From: a bacterium
GTDB lineage: Bacteria > Planctomycetota > Planctomycetia > Pirellulales > Pirellulaceae
Assembly: GCA_030430075.1 (NCBI GenBank)
Contig: JAUIGN010000009.1
Span: forward strand, 124,001 to 188,000
Reading direction: 5' to 3'
Length of the DNA: 64,000 nucleotides
In this document: positions 17,559 to 27,380 of the stretch, one piece after another
Numbering within the stretch: position 1 is the first letter of the stretch
Layout of the letters: each line of letters starts with the position of its first letter
Notes under the pieces: generated by a model
What the model saw: only the letters and a program-made list of their open reading frames with translations
The model's database searches: none
What the model was told of the DNA's origin: nothing
Translations under genes and position numbers: made by a program

Positions 17559-20500
17559 TCAAGGCGCCACCTGGCGGGCCTCATCCCGGTCGAGAAACAG
17601 TAACCTGGCCGCCACACGGTCCAGCGGCAGACCGGTGATGACGCCCACGGCGCGGCAGTACGCCTCGATCTGGGGGCGATAAAACTGCACGCGTTCCTCC
17701 AGTTGCGACGCCGACTGGATCGTATCCGTCTTGAAGTCGATGACTTCCGCACCAACCAGGGTCTGGTTGCGTGACACCAAGACCAGACGATCAATGTTTC
17801 CGGTCAGCATCCGATCCTGCTCGCGAATCGCAAAGGGTCGCTCGTTCTGGACGGCGAGTTGGAGTGTTCCCGCCCCGCCGGCCTGGCACACGTTGGGCAA
17901 CACGGAAGCCAGCGACTCCAGGTAGCCGGTCTGCCGCAGCAAACCCGCCGCGGCCGGTCGTTCCACCGCGCCGTAAAACTGATCGATCAACGGGGCCAAT
18001 TCGAGACGAGGCGTTTGCGGCTCGTTCCGCAGCAGACGCTCGCCGACCGCCTCCAGCCGAGAGCGACTCGGCACTCCCTCCTCCAGCCAGACCAGGTGCT
18101 CGAAGAACGCGTGCAGGATGGTCCCGCGCAGCAACGGCGTGTGTCGGGGCGGTTGCCACAGCTGGTGGAGACGGATGCGATTTCCTCCTTCGAGGGTCGA
18201 AGGGCTGGTTCGCGGGAGACTATGCCGGTGTCCGCCGGTCGCCGGGGCGAGCGGGATTCGTGCGGGTAGTGCAGGTTCCGGCGCCACAGGGCCGGTCACA
18301 TCGACCGCGCTCGCCGCCGGCGGATCGGCCCAGTCCGCCTGGCCGTGTTCAAAGACGATCTCGTCGGCGGCAACCGGTTCGTTTCCAACCAAGGCAGCGC
18401 GCAGCAGCCCACCGAATGTCCGCGGTACCTTCTTCTCGCTCGGCTTGGACGGATCGATCAACATGTACAACGCGTTGCGTGCTCGTGTGACGGCGACGTA
18501 GAGGAGACAAAGTGCTTCGGACACGCTGCGATGGGTGGCCATCGCAAACATCTCCTGGATCGGCTGGGGGAAAAGTCGCAGCGTTTTCTCGTTCACGTAG
18601 CGGCAGACGCGGTCGGCCGGCTGCGTCGATTCCGATCGCCGCACCACGAACGATGCAGGTTGGCCGACCAGGTTCGCATTCAACTCCGGCAGGACGACAA
18701 TCTCGAATTCCAGTCCCTTTGCCTGATGGATCGTCATCACTCGAACATTTGCCGAAGCGGGATCCGAAACACGTTCTTGCTCGACGAAGGCCACAAAGTC
18801 GGACGTACGGAGGGTCGGACCGGTTCCATAGACATACGCCAGCTCGACCAGTTGATCCAGGCGGCTCCGCTCCCGCGAGTCCAGGTTGCGGCCGAGCCGC
18901 CGTGCCCAGTGGGCCACCGTGGGGCCATATCCGTCGTCGACGAGCTGTCGGCGCACCTGCTGCGCCAGGCGGTCGGCAGCCAACTCGTCATTGATGTCCG
19001 TGAGCTGCACGTCTTCCGCCAGGGGCGAGGTCGCCAGATGAAATCGGGCAACACGGTTGCCCGGGTGATCGGTCAGTCGCAGCAGTGACAAGATCAGTTG
19101 CACAGCCGCCGCATCGGTGAGGGGATTTCCACCTTCCTCGCTCGCCAGAATGCCCTGCTGCCGGAGGCGGCCGATGATCTTGGCGACCGTGGCGTTGGTG
19201 CGAACCAGGACACCGATCGAAGCGGTGGGCGTGGTCGCATGCAGTTGGCCGATTCGCGCGACGGCAAAGTCCAACATGGCATCCTTGGGGTCCAGTTCGT
19301 CCACCACGGGGGCCGTTGCCAGGCACGCATAGCCGGGCAATCCCTGCAGGGCGGTCGAGTGCGTCTCGAAGCGCGCAGCGAAGGCGGCAACCGCCGGTTC
19401 CACACGTTCGAGATTCTCGTGCCGCGTGATCCCGCGAAAGATCTGGTTGACGACGTCGATCACCGCGGGCGCCGATCGATAGCTCATGTTGAGCGATTCC
19501 TGCTTGATGTTCGGCAGCTCCTGGCTGACAGCATCAAAGATCTCCGCCAACCCTCCCCGCCAGCCATAGATGGCCTGTTTGACGTCGCCGACGCAGAAGA
19601 ACGAGTTTCGTTCGCTGGCTGTAACGCGCGCCACCAACGGGCGGATCGCATGCCATTGCGGCGGCGACGTGTCTTGAAACTCATCCAGCAACACATGGTC
19701 GATCTGCCCGTCCAGGCGAAAGGCGAGCCGCCCTAGTTCGGCGGCAGAACGGTCGCCGCTTGCCATGGCGGCGTGGGCAAGCCGCCAGGTAACGTCGGCG
19801 AACCGCATCGCTCGGCGCTGCTGTTTTAGTCGCTTATACTCTAGATCGAAGGCCTGCAACAATTGAAAAGTCGCCGAAGTCTGTTGGGCGATCCGCCCAA
19901 TCAACAGGGCCCGGGCGTGGGCGACCAACGGCCGGTAGGCTTCCACCATGGCTTCCGGGATGACCTGCTGTCCGTAGCGCTCTTCCCCGGCAGCAACCTT
20001 GGCAGCCACGCCGGTCCCCACAAAGGCCTCCCAATCCAGGTGAACGGCCCGCAAGTAGTCCGCCTCGCGCGCCTTGCTGAAGCGCTTGCCCGTCACCTCC
20101 AGTGCGCGCAAGGCCTCCAGCGCGTCAGCCAACGTCTCCTGGCCGAGCGGTTTGAGATTTGGCAGCGCATTCCAGGCCGCTTCGTCGGTCTCTAGAAACA
20201 GTTCGTACATGTCGTTGATGGTGTCCCGCACCAGGTCACCAATCCCGCGGCTCGCCTCTCCCTTGGTTAGCAAGTGGGTGAGCGTCGTCAGGTTCGCCGT
20301 CGAATCGCGTTCGAACAGCGTCTCCAAGGCCTCCGTACGGAGGCCCGTGTCTTCCAGCTCGTCGATAATCCGCCAGTGCGGGGGAATGCCCAATTCCAGG
20401 CTCAGGCTGCGGGTCATCTGGATGAACAGGCTGTCCAGCGTACTCACGCGGAGGCGATAGAGTTGCTCCAGCATCGTCCGCAGCATGCGCGAACACGCTT

Positions 20501-20762
20501 GCTGGGAGAGATTCAGTTCACCGATGAACTGCCCCACCTCGCGCCGCACCTGCGGATCGATCACCGCCTGCGCCAGGCGGCCGACCACCCGATCAAGGAT
20601 CTCGCCGGCTGCCTTTCGAGTGAATGTGGACGCCAACACGCGATCCGGCGGCGCTCCCTGGTTAAGCAAGGAGAGGTACCGGTGTGCCAGGCGGAATGTC
20701 TTGCCTGTCCCGGCCGAAGCACGGATGACAAGGTTGCCAGGTTGCGAAGCCGTTTTACTCAT
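17559..20762 (-). CDS. AddA-like UvrD/RecB-type helicase-nuclease
   Basis: 1067 residues. The Walker A motif ASAGTGKTF lies at about 15-23, with the UvrD-type FTRKAAGEI next, then DEFQDTSPPQW (motif II), GDVKQAIYGWRGG (motif III), TIHQAKGLEFEIV and YVAVTRARNALYM (motifs V and VI). The C terminus carries a PD-(D/E)XK nuclease signature: GNIDRLVL, VIDFKTD and Y.PQIEAYC. This is the AddA/RecB architecture for double-strand-break end resection. The gene overlaps aat by the 4-nt ATGA, so the two are translationally coupled. No AddB-type partner is visible next to it. The protein may pair with an AddB encoded elsewhere. Confidence 0.9.
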   Translation of the reverse strand: MSKTASQPGNLVIRASAGTGKTFRLAHRYLSLLNQGAPPDRVLASTFTRKAAGEILDRVVGRLAQAVIDPQVRREVGQFIGELNLSQQACSRMLRTMLEQLYRLRVSTLDSLFIQMTRSLSLELGIPPHWRIIDELEDTGLRTEALETLFERDSTANLTTLTHLLTKGEASRGIGDLVRDTINDMYELFLETDEAAWNALPNLKPLGQETLADALEALRALEVTGKRFSKAREADYLRAVHLDWEAFVGTGVAAKVAAGEERYGQQVIPEAMVEAYRPLVAHARALLIGRIAQQTSATFQLLQAFDLEYKRLKQQRRAMRFADVTWRLAHAAMASGDRSAAELGRLAFRLDGQIDHVLLDEFQDTSPPQWHAIRPLVARVTASERNSFFCVGDVKQAIYGWRGGLAEIFDAVSQELPNIKQESLNMSYRSAPAVIDVVNQIFRGITRHENLERVEPAVAAFAARFETHSTALQGLPGYACLATAPVVDELDPKDAMLDFAVARIGQLHATTPTASIGVLVRTNATVAKIIGRLRQQGILASEEGGNPLTDAAAVQLILSLLRLTDHPGNRVARFHLATSPLAEDVQLTDINDELAADRLAQQVRRQLVDDGYGPTVAHWARRLGRNLDSRERSRLDQLVELAYVYGTGPTLRTSDFVAFVEQERVSDPASANVRVMTIHQAKGLEFEIVVLPELNANLVGQPASFVVRRSESTQPADRVCRYVNEKTLRLFPQPIQEMFAMATHRSVSEALCLLYVAVTRARNALYMLIDPSKPSEKKVPRTFGGLLRAALVGNEPVAADEIVFEHGQADWADPPAASAVDVTGPVAPEPALPARIPLAPATGGHRHSLPRTSPSTLEGGNRIRLHQLWQPPRHTPLLRGTILHAFFEHLVWLEEGVPSRSRLEAVGERLLRNEPQTPRLELAPLIDQFYGAVERPAAAGLLRQTGYLESLASVLPNVCQAGGAGTLQLAVQNERPFAIREQDRMLTGNIDRLVLVSRNQTLVGAEVIDFKTDTIQSASQLEERVQFYRPQIEAYCRAVGVITGLPLDRVAARLLFLDRDEARQVAP

Positions 20763-21427
20763 TCGTCAAATTGCACCGTTTGTTGCAGACCGTCTGCCAG
20801 CCGCCGCAAGTACTCGCGGCGCGTGATCTCGACGGCGCCCATGCGCGCCATGTGTGGCGACATTTGCTGAATATCGAACAGGGAAAACCGGCGTTCGCGG
20901 AGCCGTGACACCAGGGCGACAAGGGCAACCTTCGATGCATCGCGAACACGGGAGAACATCGATTCGCCGGAAAAAACACCCCCCAGGGCCACCCCATAGA
21001 GACCGCCAACCAGGCAGTCGTCTTGCCACACCTCGACACTGTGCGCCATCCCGCGCCGATGCAGATTCACGTAAGCCGCTGCCAGGTCGGCTGTGATCCA
21101 GGTCAGCGAGTCGTCGCGCCGCGGCGCCGCGCATCCCCGCACCACACCGCAGAAATCCTGATTGACGGTTACCTGGAACTGGCCGCCGCGAAGGCGTCTC
21201 TCCAACCGCCGGGATACGTGGAGGCCGTCCAATTCAACGATGGCGCGTGGATCGGGCGAGAACCAGGCCAGTATGGACGTCGTCTCATCGACCATCGGCC
21301 AGGGAAAAATGCCGCGACGGTAAGCCTCCAGGATCCAGGCCTCCGTCAGCTGGCCCCCAGTCATCAGAAAACCACCCTCATCGGCACATCGAACGTCGGG
21401 GAAGGAAACTCGCATGGCAAACGACAT
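20759..21427 (-). CDS. aat: leucyl/phenylalanyl-tRNA--protein transferase
   Basis: 222 residues if started at the ATG at 21427 (MSFAMRVSFPDV); the frame is open to 21475 and a second ATG lies at 21415. The family motifs are visible: GGQLTEAWILEAYRRGIFPWPM, AWFSPDPRAIVEL, TWITADLAAAYVNLHRRGMAHSVE, GVFSGESMFSR and RRFSLFDIQQMSPH. The enzyme moves Leu or Phe from tRNA to N-terminal Arg or Lys of proteins, creating N-degrons for ClpAP. Its stop overlaps the start of the AddA-like gene (ATGA). The GGxFSGESMFS segment is well conserved. Confidence 0.93.
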   Translation of the reverse strand: MSFAMRVSFPDVRCADEGGFLMTGGQLTEAWILEAYRRGIFPWPMVDETTSILAWFSPDPRAIVELDGLHVSRRLERRLRGGQFQVTVNQDFCGVVRGCAAPRRDDSLTWITADLAAAYVNLHRRGMAHSVEVWQDDCLVGGLYGVALGGVFSGESMFSRVRDASKVALVALVSRLRERRFSLFDIQQMSPHMARMGAVEITRREYLRRLADGLQQTVQFDE

Positions 21428-21570
21428 CCAGAGAATGGGCGAGACGCCAAGGGGTTCCACAAAGCAAGTCGCCATGGGGACGGTGGGACGCCAAGTCGCC
21501 GTCCCACGTTCGTCAGTTGTAGCCGCTCAGCAACGCAACCCCAAGGTGGGAAGCCCCACCGAGCCGCAAC

Positions 21571-21802
21571 AACGCTCGGCGCTCCAACGCTCGGCGCAGG
21601 CCACTCCAACGCTCGGCGCGCGTCTCCGACCCCGCCGGCACTCGGCGCACCAACGCTCGGCGCGGGTCTCCGACCCCGCCGCCGGCACTCGGCGCTCCAA
21701 CGCTCGGCGCGGGTCTCCGACCCCGCCGGCACTCGGCGCTCCAACGCTCGGCGCGGGTCTCTGACCCCGCCGAAACCAACGACCGAAGGTCTCCATTCCC
21801 AT
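21571..21802 (-). repeat. dispersed repeat family A, copy 3: composite 44-nt units, minus orientation
   Basis: Read on the minus strand from 21802, the conserved head (GGAGACCTTCGGTCG, GGTTTCGGCGGGGTC) is followed by about four copies of a 44-nt composite unit that repeats part of the head (CGGCGGGGTCGGAGACCCG) together with CGCCGAGCGTTGGAGCGCCG. It ends in shorter GCGCCGAGCGTTG units. It fills the gap between aat and the beta-propeller gene, both of which are transcribed away from it. Confidence 0.88.
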
Positions 21803-21999
21803 GAGATCAGGCACTCGATCCCGAACCTCGCGCATCGCACCAGGTTGACGGCCCACCGCGCCGGACACGTTTCGTCCGTCGCGTTGAAACCGGGTCGACG
21901 AGCGACTAGACTCACAACGTCTCGCCAGGCCTGATCGATAGTCCATCAACCGGGCGAAGCCCTCCCCTCCCCTCGAACTCATGCCAATGCGAGGTTTCC

Positions 22000-23295
22000 A
22001 TGCCCTGCCTGAAGCGCTCCCTCTTGCCTCTGTTGTTGGTCGTGTTTCTTGGGGGCGTCGCGGCATGGATGGCCGTGCCGGCGGCGCGCGGCGCGGACGC
22101 CGTCGACGTTTCGGATCAGGACTGGCCGTGGTGGCGCGGGTTGAATCGAGACGGGACGAGCGCCGCCAACCAGCACCCACCGACGGCCTGGAGCGAAACG
22201 ACCAACGTGGTCTGGAAGGTGGCGGTCCCGGGACGGGGCCACGCCTCGCCGACAGTGGTGGGCGACTTCGTTTACCTGCCGACCGCGGACACTGAGAAGG
22301 AAACGCAATCGGTCCTCTGCTTCCATCGCGGCAACGGACAGTTGGCCTGGAAGACCGACGTGCACGTCGGCCAACTCGAGCAGAAGAGCAACAAGAAGGC
22401 ATCGCAAGCTTCCAGTACGATCGCCTGTGACGGGTCGCGGCTGTATGTCAACTTTGTGAACACGAAGGCGGTCTACACCACCGCTTTGGACCTCTCCGGC
22501 CGGCAAGTCTGGCAGGCTCGCATCAGCGGATACGTCACTCACCAGGGCTATGGGTCGTCGCCGGCCATCCATGAGGGCCTGGTGATCGTCTCTGCAGACA
22601 ACAAAGGGGGCGGGGCGATTGCAGCGCTGCAACGGGAGACCGGCGAGATTGCCTGGAAGCATGAGCGTCCCCAGAAGCCCAACTATCCGTCACCGATCAT
22701 CCTCCGCGCGGCAGGGCGCGAGCAGTTGATCTTCACCGGCTGTGACCTGGTCTCCAGCTTCGATCCGACTTCGGGAAAGAAGCTCTGGGAAATCGAAGGG
22801 GCGACGACCGAGTGTGTCACGTCGACCGTCTCTGATGGACAGCGGATCTTCACCAGCGGCGGATACCCCAAGAACCATCTGGCGGCAGTCGAAGCGGACG
22901 GGTCCGGCCGTATCGCCTGGGAGCTCCCCATACGTGTCTACGTTCCATCGCTCCTGATGTACGACGGCTACCTGTACGGCGTCACCGACGCCGGCGTGGC
23001 AACCTGCTGGGATCCGGCAACCGGCAAGACACTTTGGAAGAGCCGGCTGGGCGGCGGCTTCACTTCCTCACCCGTGTTGGTCGGGAATCGCATCTACGTC
23101 ACCAACGAAACGGGAACCTGCTTTATCTACGAAGCCACTCCCGACGCCTTCAAGCCGGTCGGCGAAAACCGTCTGGGCGACCAGGTCTACGCGACGCCTG
23201 CGATCTGCGGCGGCAAAATTTTCACTCGGGTCGCCAAATTCGACGGCGACCAGCGACAGGAATTTCTCTACTGCCTCGGGACGCCCGCCGAGTGA
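22000..23295 (+). CDS. PQQ-type beta-propeller protein, secreted
   Basis: 431 residues from ATG 22000 (GCGAGG upstream). The signal peptide is residues 1 to about 32 (LLPLLLVVFLGGVAAWMAVPAARGA). The mature part starts with WPWWRGLNRDGTS and consists of PQQ-like/BamB-like blades with recurring Trp-docking elements: NGQLAWKTDV, TGEIAWKHE, SGKKLWEIEG, TGKTLWKSRL. Members bind other proteins or act as quinoproteins. The absence of a clear catalytic PQQ site favours a scaffold role. It is common in planctomycetes as a stand-alone gene, as here. Confidence 0.88.
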   Translation: MPCLKRSLLPLLLVVFLGGVAAWMAVPAARGADAVDVSDQDWPWWRGLNRDGTSAANQHPPTAWSETTNVVWKVAVPGRGHASPTVVGDFVYLPTADTEKETQSVLCFHRGNGQLAWKTDVHVGQLEQKSNKKASQASSTIACDGSRLYVNFVNTKAVYTTALDLSGRQVWQARISGYVTHQGYGSSPAIHEGLVIVSADNKGGGAIAALQRETGEIAWKHERPQKPNYPSPIILRAAGREQLIFTGCDLVSSFDPTSGKKLWEIEGATTECVTSTVSDGQRIFTSGGYPKNHLAAVEADGSGRIAWELPIRVYVPSLLMYDGYLYGVTDAGVATCWDPATGKTLWKSRLGGGFTSSPVLVGNRIYVTNETGTCFIYEATPDAFKPVGENRLGDQVYATPAICGGKIFTRVAKFDGDQRQEFLYCLGTPAE

Positions 23296-23340
23296 TACGG
23301 GGCGGCAGCCACGTTCCTGCGTCATGCCAGACCGCATTGC

Positions 23341-23357
23341 GTCATGCACAGCCTGAC
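23341..23357. repeat. dispersed palindrome, copy 2 (one mismatch)
   Basis: GTCATGC-ACA-GCCTGAC, differing from the other two copies by one base in the right arm, followed by CTGCGG. It lies between the convergent beta-propeller and pstS genes. Confidence 0.7.
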
Positions 23358-23426
23358 CTGCGGTCGGGGAGAAGATTGGCGACCGGTTCGTTACCGCACG
23401 AAGCGATCAATTGCCCGCCTGCCGGC

Positions 23427-24479
23427 CTACGGAAGCGCGCCGATCGCTTCCAATCCGCGTGCCGCCACGTGAGGCGCCAGACGCAGGTAGCCCAACGATT
23501 CGTTGTGTTCCTGTCCGTCGGTCAGGCACCAGCGAAGAAACTCGTGAAGCTGACTCGCCTTTTCCACGTCATCCGGCTGGCGTGGCAGCATGATCCAGGT
23601 GTAGGTAACGATCGGATACGAGTCGGCTCCGACCGGGTCAGGAAAGAAGGCGCGGAGATTCTCCGGCAGGGGCGCCTCATGGAGGGTCGCCAGCCCCGAT
23701 CGACTGGTGGGGGCGATAAATTTCCCCACCTTGTTTTCCAGGTGAGCCATCGTCAGTCCCGCCCGTTCGGCAACACCGTACTCGACATAGCCGATCGCCC
23801 CGGGCGACCGTTTGACCAACCCCGCGACCCCCTCGTTCCCTTCGGCCAACATCGCGCCTCCGGGCCAATCGAGGACCTTGCCGACGCCCGGCCCTCGGTC
23901 CCGCCAGGTGGCGCTGACGGCACTCAGGTGATTGGTGAAAGCGAATGTCGTCCCACTGCTGTCCAGCCGCGCCGCAATGTGGATCGACAGCGCAGGCAAA
24001 TCGAGCCCCGGATTGTCCGCCACGATTCGCTCGTGATTCCACTTGTCGATCTTGCCGAGAAACATGTCGACGTACGTACTGCGACGGAGCCGCAGCGTTC
24101 CCTTCAGTCCCGGCAGGTTGTATGCCAGAACGATGCTGCCTGCAGCGACCGGGACCAACTGGACCCCACGTTCGGTCTCGGCAATTTCTTCGTCGGTCAT
24201 GGCGGCATCACTGGCGCCGAAGTCGATCTCGCCGGCCATAAATCGCCGTACGCCTTCGCCGCTGCCCACCGCTTCGTACTGCAGGTCGACATCCGGTCGC
24301 ACGTCGCGATAGACCTCCAACCACTTCTTGTAGAGGGGGGCCGGGAATGTGGCGCCGGCGCCGCGAATCGTCGCGGCCGAATCCGTATCGGCAGGCTCCG
24401 CTTGCGAACGACCGCACGAGAGATTCGCGCTGCCAAGACCGATCACCGCCACCAGCATCCAGAGGCCGCGTGCCGCCAT
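23427..24479 (-). CDS. pstS: phosphate-binding lipoprotein PstS (distal copy)
   Basis: 350 residues from ATG 24479 (MAARGLWMLVAVIGLG); an upstream in-frame ATG at 24518 overlaps the pstB stop codon. The signal ends in a lipobox-like NLSC. Phosphate-ligand motifs are present: GAGATFPAPLYKKW, GSGEGVRRF, DFGASDAAM, and RLDSSGTTFAFTNHL. It is the last gene of the pst operon. It is divergent in sequence from the first PstS of the same operon (27381-28469), so the two may differ in affinity or in cell localisation. Confidence 0.92.
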   Translation of the reverse strand: MAARGLWMLVAVIGLGSANLSCGRSQAEPADTDSAATIRGAGATFPAPLYKKWLEVYRDVRPDVDLQYEAVGSGEGVRRFMAGEIDFGASDAAMTDEEIAETERGVQLVPVAAGSIVLAYNLPGLKGTLRLRRSTYVDMFLGKIDKWNHERIVADNPGLDLPALSIHIAARLDSSGTTFAFTNHLSAVSATWRDRGPGVGKVLDWPGGAMLAEGNEGVAGLVKRSPGAIGYVEYGVAERAGLTMAHLENKVGKFIAPTSRSGLATLHEAPLPENLRAFFPDPVGADSYPIVTYTWIMLPRQPDDVEKASQLHEFLRWCLTDGQEHNESLGYLRLAPHVAARGLEAIGALP

Positions 24480-24517
24480 CGCTAATTCCTTCTCTCCGGC
24501 CAAACCGCCACGAATCA

Positions 24518-25366
24518 TTAACTGAACTCGCCGCGAATGTACTGTTTCGTGAACTCTTCCTGCGGATCCTCGAAGATCTGCTTCGATTCCGCATACTCCA
24601 CCAGGTAGCCGGTCCGCCCACCTTCCGACGTATCGACGTACATGAAGGCGGTCTTGTCGGCGACCCGCTGCGCTTGCTGCAGGTTGTGCGTAACGACCGC
24701 GATCGTATATTCCTTCTTCAGCTCCAACATCAGCTCTTCAATCCGCCGGGTAGCGATCGGGTCGAGTGCCGAGCAGGGTTCGTCCATCAATAGCACGGAC
24801 GGTTCGGTTGCAATGGCCCGGGCGATGCAGAGCCGTTGCTGCTGGCCGCCAGAGAGGGAAAGTCCGCTGTTCTTGAGTTTGTCCTTCACTTCATCCCACA
24901 GCGCGGCTCCCCGCAGCGCTTTCTCGACACGCTCGGCAACATCCGACTTGACGCGATTCAGCCGCAAGCCGAAAGCCACGTTGTCATAGATGCTCATGGC
25001 GAACGGGTTGGGTTGCTGAAAGACCATCCCGATGTAGCGGCGGACCGCGACCGGGTCGACCTTCTTGTGATAGATATCCTGGCCGCGAAAATGAACGTGC
25101 CCCTCGAAGCGAAACCCGCGCACCAGGTCATTCATACGGTTCAAGCACCGCAGGGCCGTGCTCTTACCGCACCCCGATGGCCCGATGAACGAGGTGATGC
25201 GGCCGAGTTCCACGCCGATGTGGGTGTCCCGGACGGCACGAAAGTTCCCGTAATAGAGGTTTTTGATACTGCAATCGATCACAACCTGTTCGGCGTCCCC
25301 AGCGGAAGCCCCGTTGTGAACCGGCTGTTCCTCGCGCGGCGTGGCCATGATCATCTGAGTCCTCAA
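24518..25366 (-). CDS. pstB: phosphate ABC transporter ATP-binding protein PstB
   Basis: Up to 282 residues. The first possible start is a TTG at 25366, which overlaps the pstA stop as TTGA; ATG codons follow at 25354 and 25348. Walker A is GPSGCGKST, the Q-loop follows in VFQQPNPF, the signature is LSGGQQQR, and Walker B is [13 protein letters not shown], the exact PstB form. It powers phosphate import through PstC and PstA in the inner membrane. Confidence 0.96.
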   Translation of the reverse strand: MRTQMIMATPREEQPVHNGASAGDAEQVVIDCSIKNLYYGNFRAVRDTHIGVELGRITSFIGPSGCGKSTALRCLNRMNDLVRGFRFEGHVHFRGQDIYHKKVDPVAVRRYIGMVFQQPNPFAMSIYDNVAFGLRLNRVKSDVAERVEKALRGAALWDEVKDKLKNSGLSLSGGQQQRLCIARAIATEPSVLLMDEPCSALDPIATRRIEELMLELKKEYTIAVVTHNLQQAQRVADKTAFMYVDTSEGGRTGYLVEYAESKQIFEDPQEEFTKQYIRGEFS

Positions 25367-26274
25367 TTCGTGACACGTTTACGTGAAAAGAGCTGCCCAC
25401 CGAGGTTGACGGCGAGGACCAGCAACACCAAAACCAATGCCGCCGCCCAGGCCAGTTCAATCTGACTCTCGTACGGCACGCGCGAGAAGTTGTAGATCAG
25501 GACTGCCAGCGAGGCTGTCGGCTCCATCAAGGCGAGTTCACCGTCCTGCACCACCCAGTAGTTGCTATTCAATGCGGTAAACAGCAGCGGGGCCGTTTCA
25601 CCCGACGCGCGCGCAACCGCCAGCATCACGCCGGTCAGCATGCCGGGCAGTGCGGTCGGCAGGACAACCTTCCAGACCACCTGCGTCTTGGTGGCGCCCA
25701 TCCCGACCGCCGCCTCCTTCATCTTCTGCGGCACCATCTTGATCGACTCTTCCGCCGTCAACATCACGATCGGCAGCATCAGGATCGACAACGCCACCCC
25801 GCCCGCCGGCGCCGAATAGCCGCCCGTCACCAACACGACAGTCGCGTATGCAAAGACACCCGCCAGAATCGACGGGAAGCCGGTCAGCATCTTGGCACAG
25901 AAACGGACGGCGGACGCCGTCTTACTCCGCGGACCGATCTCCGCCAGAAAGACGGCCGCCAGGATACCGAACGGAACGCTGATCAAGACGGCGATCCCGA
26001 CCATCACCAACGTGCCCACGATGGCGTTTCCGAACCCGCCGCCGGTCTCGAAAGCCGATGGGGGCGTCTCCGTCAACAGGCTGAAACTCAACCGCTTCCC
26101 ACCGCGCCAGGCCAACATGAACAAAACGGAGAACAGGGGAATGCAGGCGAAGATCGTCATCACGCCCGTGATGCCGCTCAACACGGCGCTGATCAACGTC
26201 CGGGGATGACGCAGCGACCGTTCCAGCTTGGGAAAATCAATGTCGGCGAAAGATTCCGTGATCTCGGCACTCAA
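25363..26274 (-). CDS. pstA: phosphate ABC transporter permease PstA
   Basis: 303 residues. The start is a TTG at 26274 whose last two bases are part of the pstC stop codon (TTGA), with no ATG for about 35 codons after it. Six membrane segments are visible, and the EAA-type permease loop reads [20 protein letters not shown]. The N terminus is cytosolic. The protein forms the channel with PstC. The tight TTGA junctions on both sides show coupled translation of pstC, pstA and pstB. Confidence 0.94.
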   Translation of the reverse strand: MSAEITESFADIDFPKLERSLRHPRTLISAVLSGITGVMTIFACIPLFSVLFMLAWRGGKRLSFSLLTETPPSAFETGGGFGNAIVGTLVMVGIAVLISVPFGILAAVFLAEIGPRSKTASAVRFCAKMLTGFPSILAGVFAYATVVLVTGGYSAPAGGVALSILMLPIVMLTAEESIKMVPQKMKEAAVGMGATKTQVVWKVVLPTALPGMLTGVMLAVARASGETAPLLFTALNSNYWVVQDGELALMEPTASLAVLIYNFSRVPYESQIELAWAAALVLVLLVLAVNLGGQLFSRKRVTN

Positions 26275-27248
26275 TGGGCAGCTCCTGACAATCGCTTCGA
26301 GGCACGTTGCATGATGGCCGTTCCGAGCAAGTTCACGAGCAACGTAATGGCCATGAGAATCAGGGCGGCGTACATCAAAACCGCCTCTTCCTGCTCACCT
26401 GCCTCGGGAAAGTTGTTGGCCAGCAGCGCGGCCAGCGTGTTGGCCGGAGAGAAGAGGGACACGGTAAGCTGGTTCGAGTTGCCGACCAGCATGGCCAGGG
26501 CCATCGTCTCGCCTAACGCCCGGCCAAACCCCAACACCAGGGCGCCGAAGATCCCGGTCGCGGACGAGGGGAGAATGACTCCCAGGATGGCTTCCCAGCG
26601 CGTGGCTCCCAAACCGAACGCAGCTTCTTTCAGCTTGTGGGGCACGGAGCTCAATGCGTCCCGCGACACGGCCGACACCGTCGGCAGGATCATGATCGAC
26701 AAGACCAACGCCGCCGGAAGCATGCCGGGCCCGCTGAGCGACGTCTTGAAGAACGGAATCCACTCGAGGTGATCATGCACCCAATTGGCGGCCGGGCGGA
26801 CGGTCGGAATGACGACGTAGATGCCCCACAGTCCATAGACCACGCTGGGAATCGCCGCCAGCAACTCGACGATGTTCTTGAAGACGACTTCCAGCTTCCG
26901 CGGGAGGAAGTCCTGAGTCAGGAAGATCGCGATCGCCACACCGAAGAAGCCCGCGATGATGAGCGCCAGAATCGAGCTGTACAGCGTCCCCCAGATCTCC
27001 GGCAGGATACCGAATTCGCCCTGGTTGGCGTCCCAGGTCGAGCTGGTGATGAAGCCCAGTCCGTGCGACTTGATTGCGGGGACCGCTTGTCCGCCGATCC
27101 GGTAAATAATGTACAGGACCAGCAGAATCGTCAGCCAGCCAAACAGGTACGCCAAGCCGCGAAACCCGCGATCCCAAGCGACGTCAAACGTCGAAGGCGG
27201 ACTGGCCACCGAGGAAATCGAGTCCTCGGTATCGAATGTCGTTGACAT
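26271..27248 (-). CDS. pstC: phosphate ABC transporter permease PstC
   Basis: 325 residues from ATG 27248 (MSTTFDTEDS); the frame is open to 27302 but the extension is not protein-like. Six membrane helices are present, with the PstC segments NIVELLAAIPSVVYGLWG, RDALSSVPHKLKEAAFGLG and RALGETMALAMLVGNS. It is the first permease gene after the leading pstS and ends in a TTGA junction with pstA. Confidence 0.94.
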   Translation of the reverse strand: MSTTFDTEDSISSVASPPSTFDVAWDRGFRGLAYLFGWLTILLVLYIIYRIGGQAVPAIKSHGLGFITSSTWDANQGEFGILPEIWGTLYSSILALIIAGFFGVAIAIFLTQDFLPRKLEVVFKNIVELLAAIPSVVYGLWGIYVVIPTVRPAANWVHDHLEWIPFFKTSLSGPGMLPAALVLSIMILPTVSAVSRDALSSVPHKLKEAAFGLGATRWEAILGVILPSSATGIFGALVLGFGRALGETMALAMLVGNSNQLTVSLFSPANTLAALLANNFPEAGEQEEAVLMYAALILMAITLLVNLLGTAIMQRASKRLSGAAH

Positions 27249-27380
27249 CGGGCAACTCACCAAAAAGCCACATGACCCCACAGCGACCGGTCGGCCCGGC
27301 AATCACACCTCAAACAATGCCGGCCGGAGCAGCCGCCCACAAAGCTGGGCCGGCGAACCGCCGCGCCGCGCCGATTCAAC

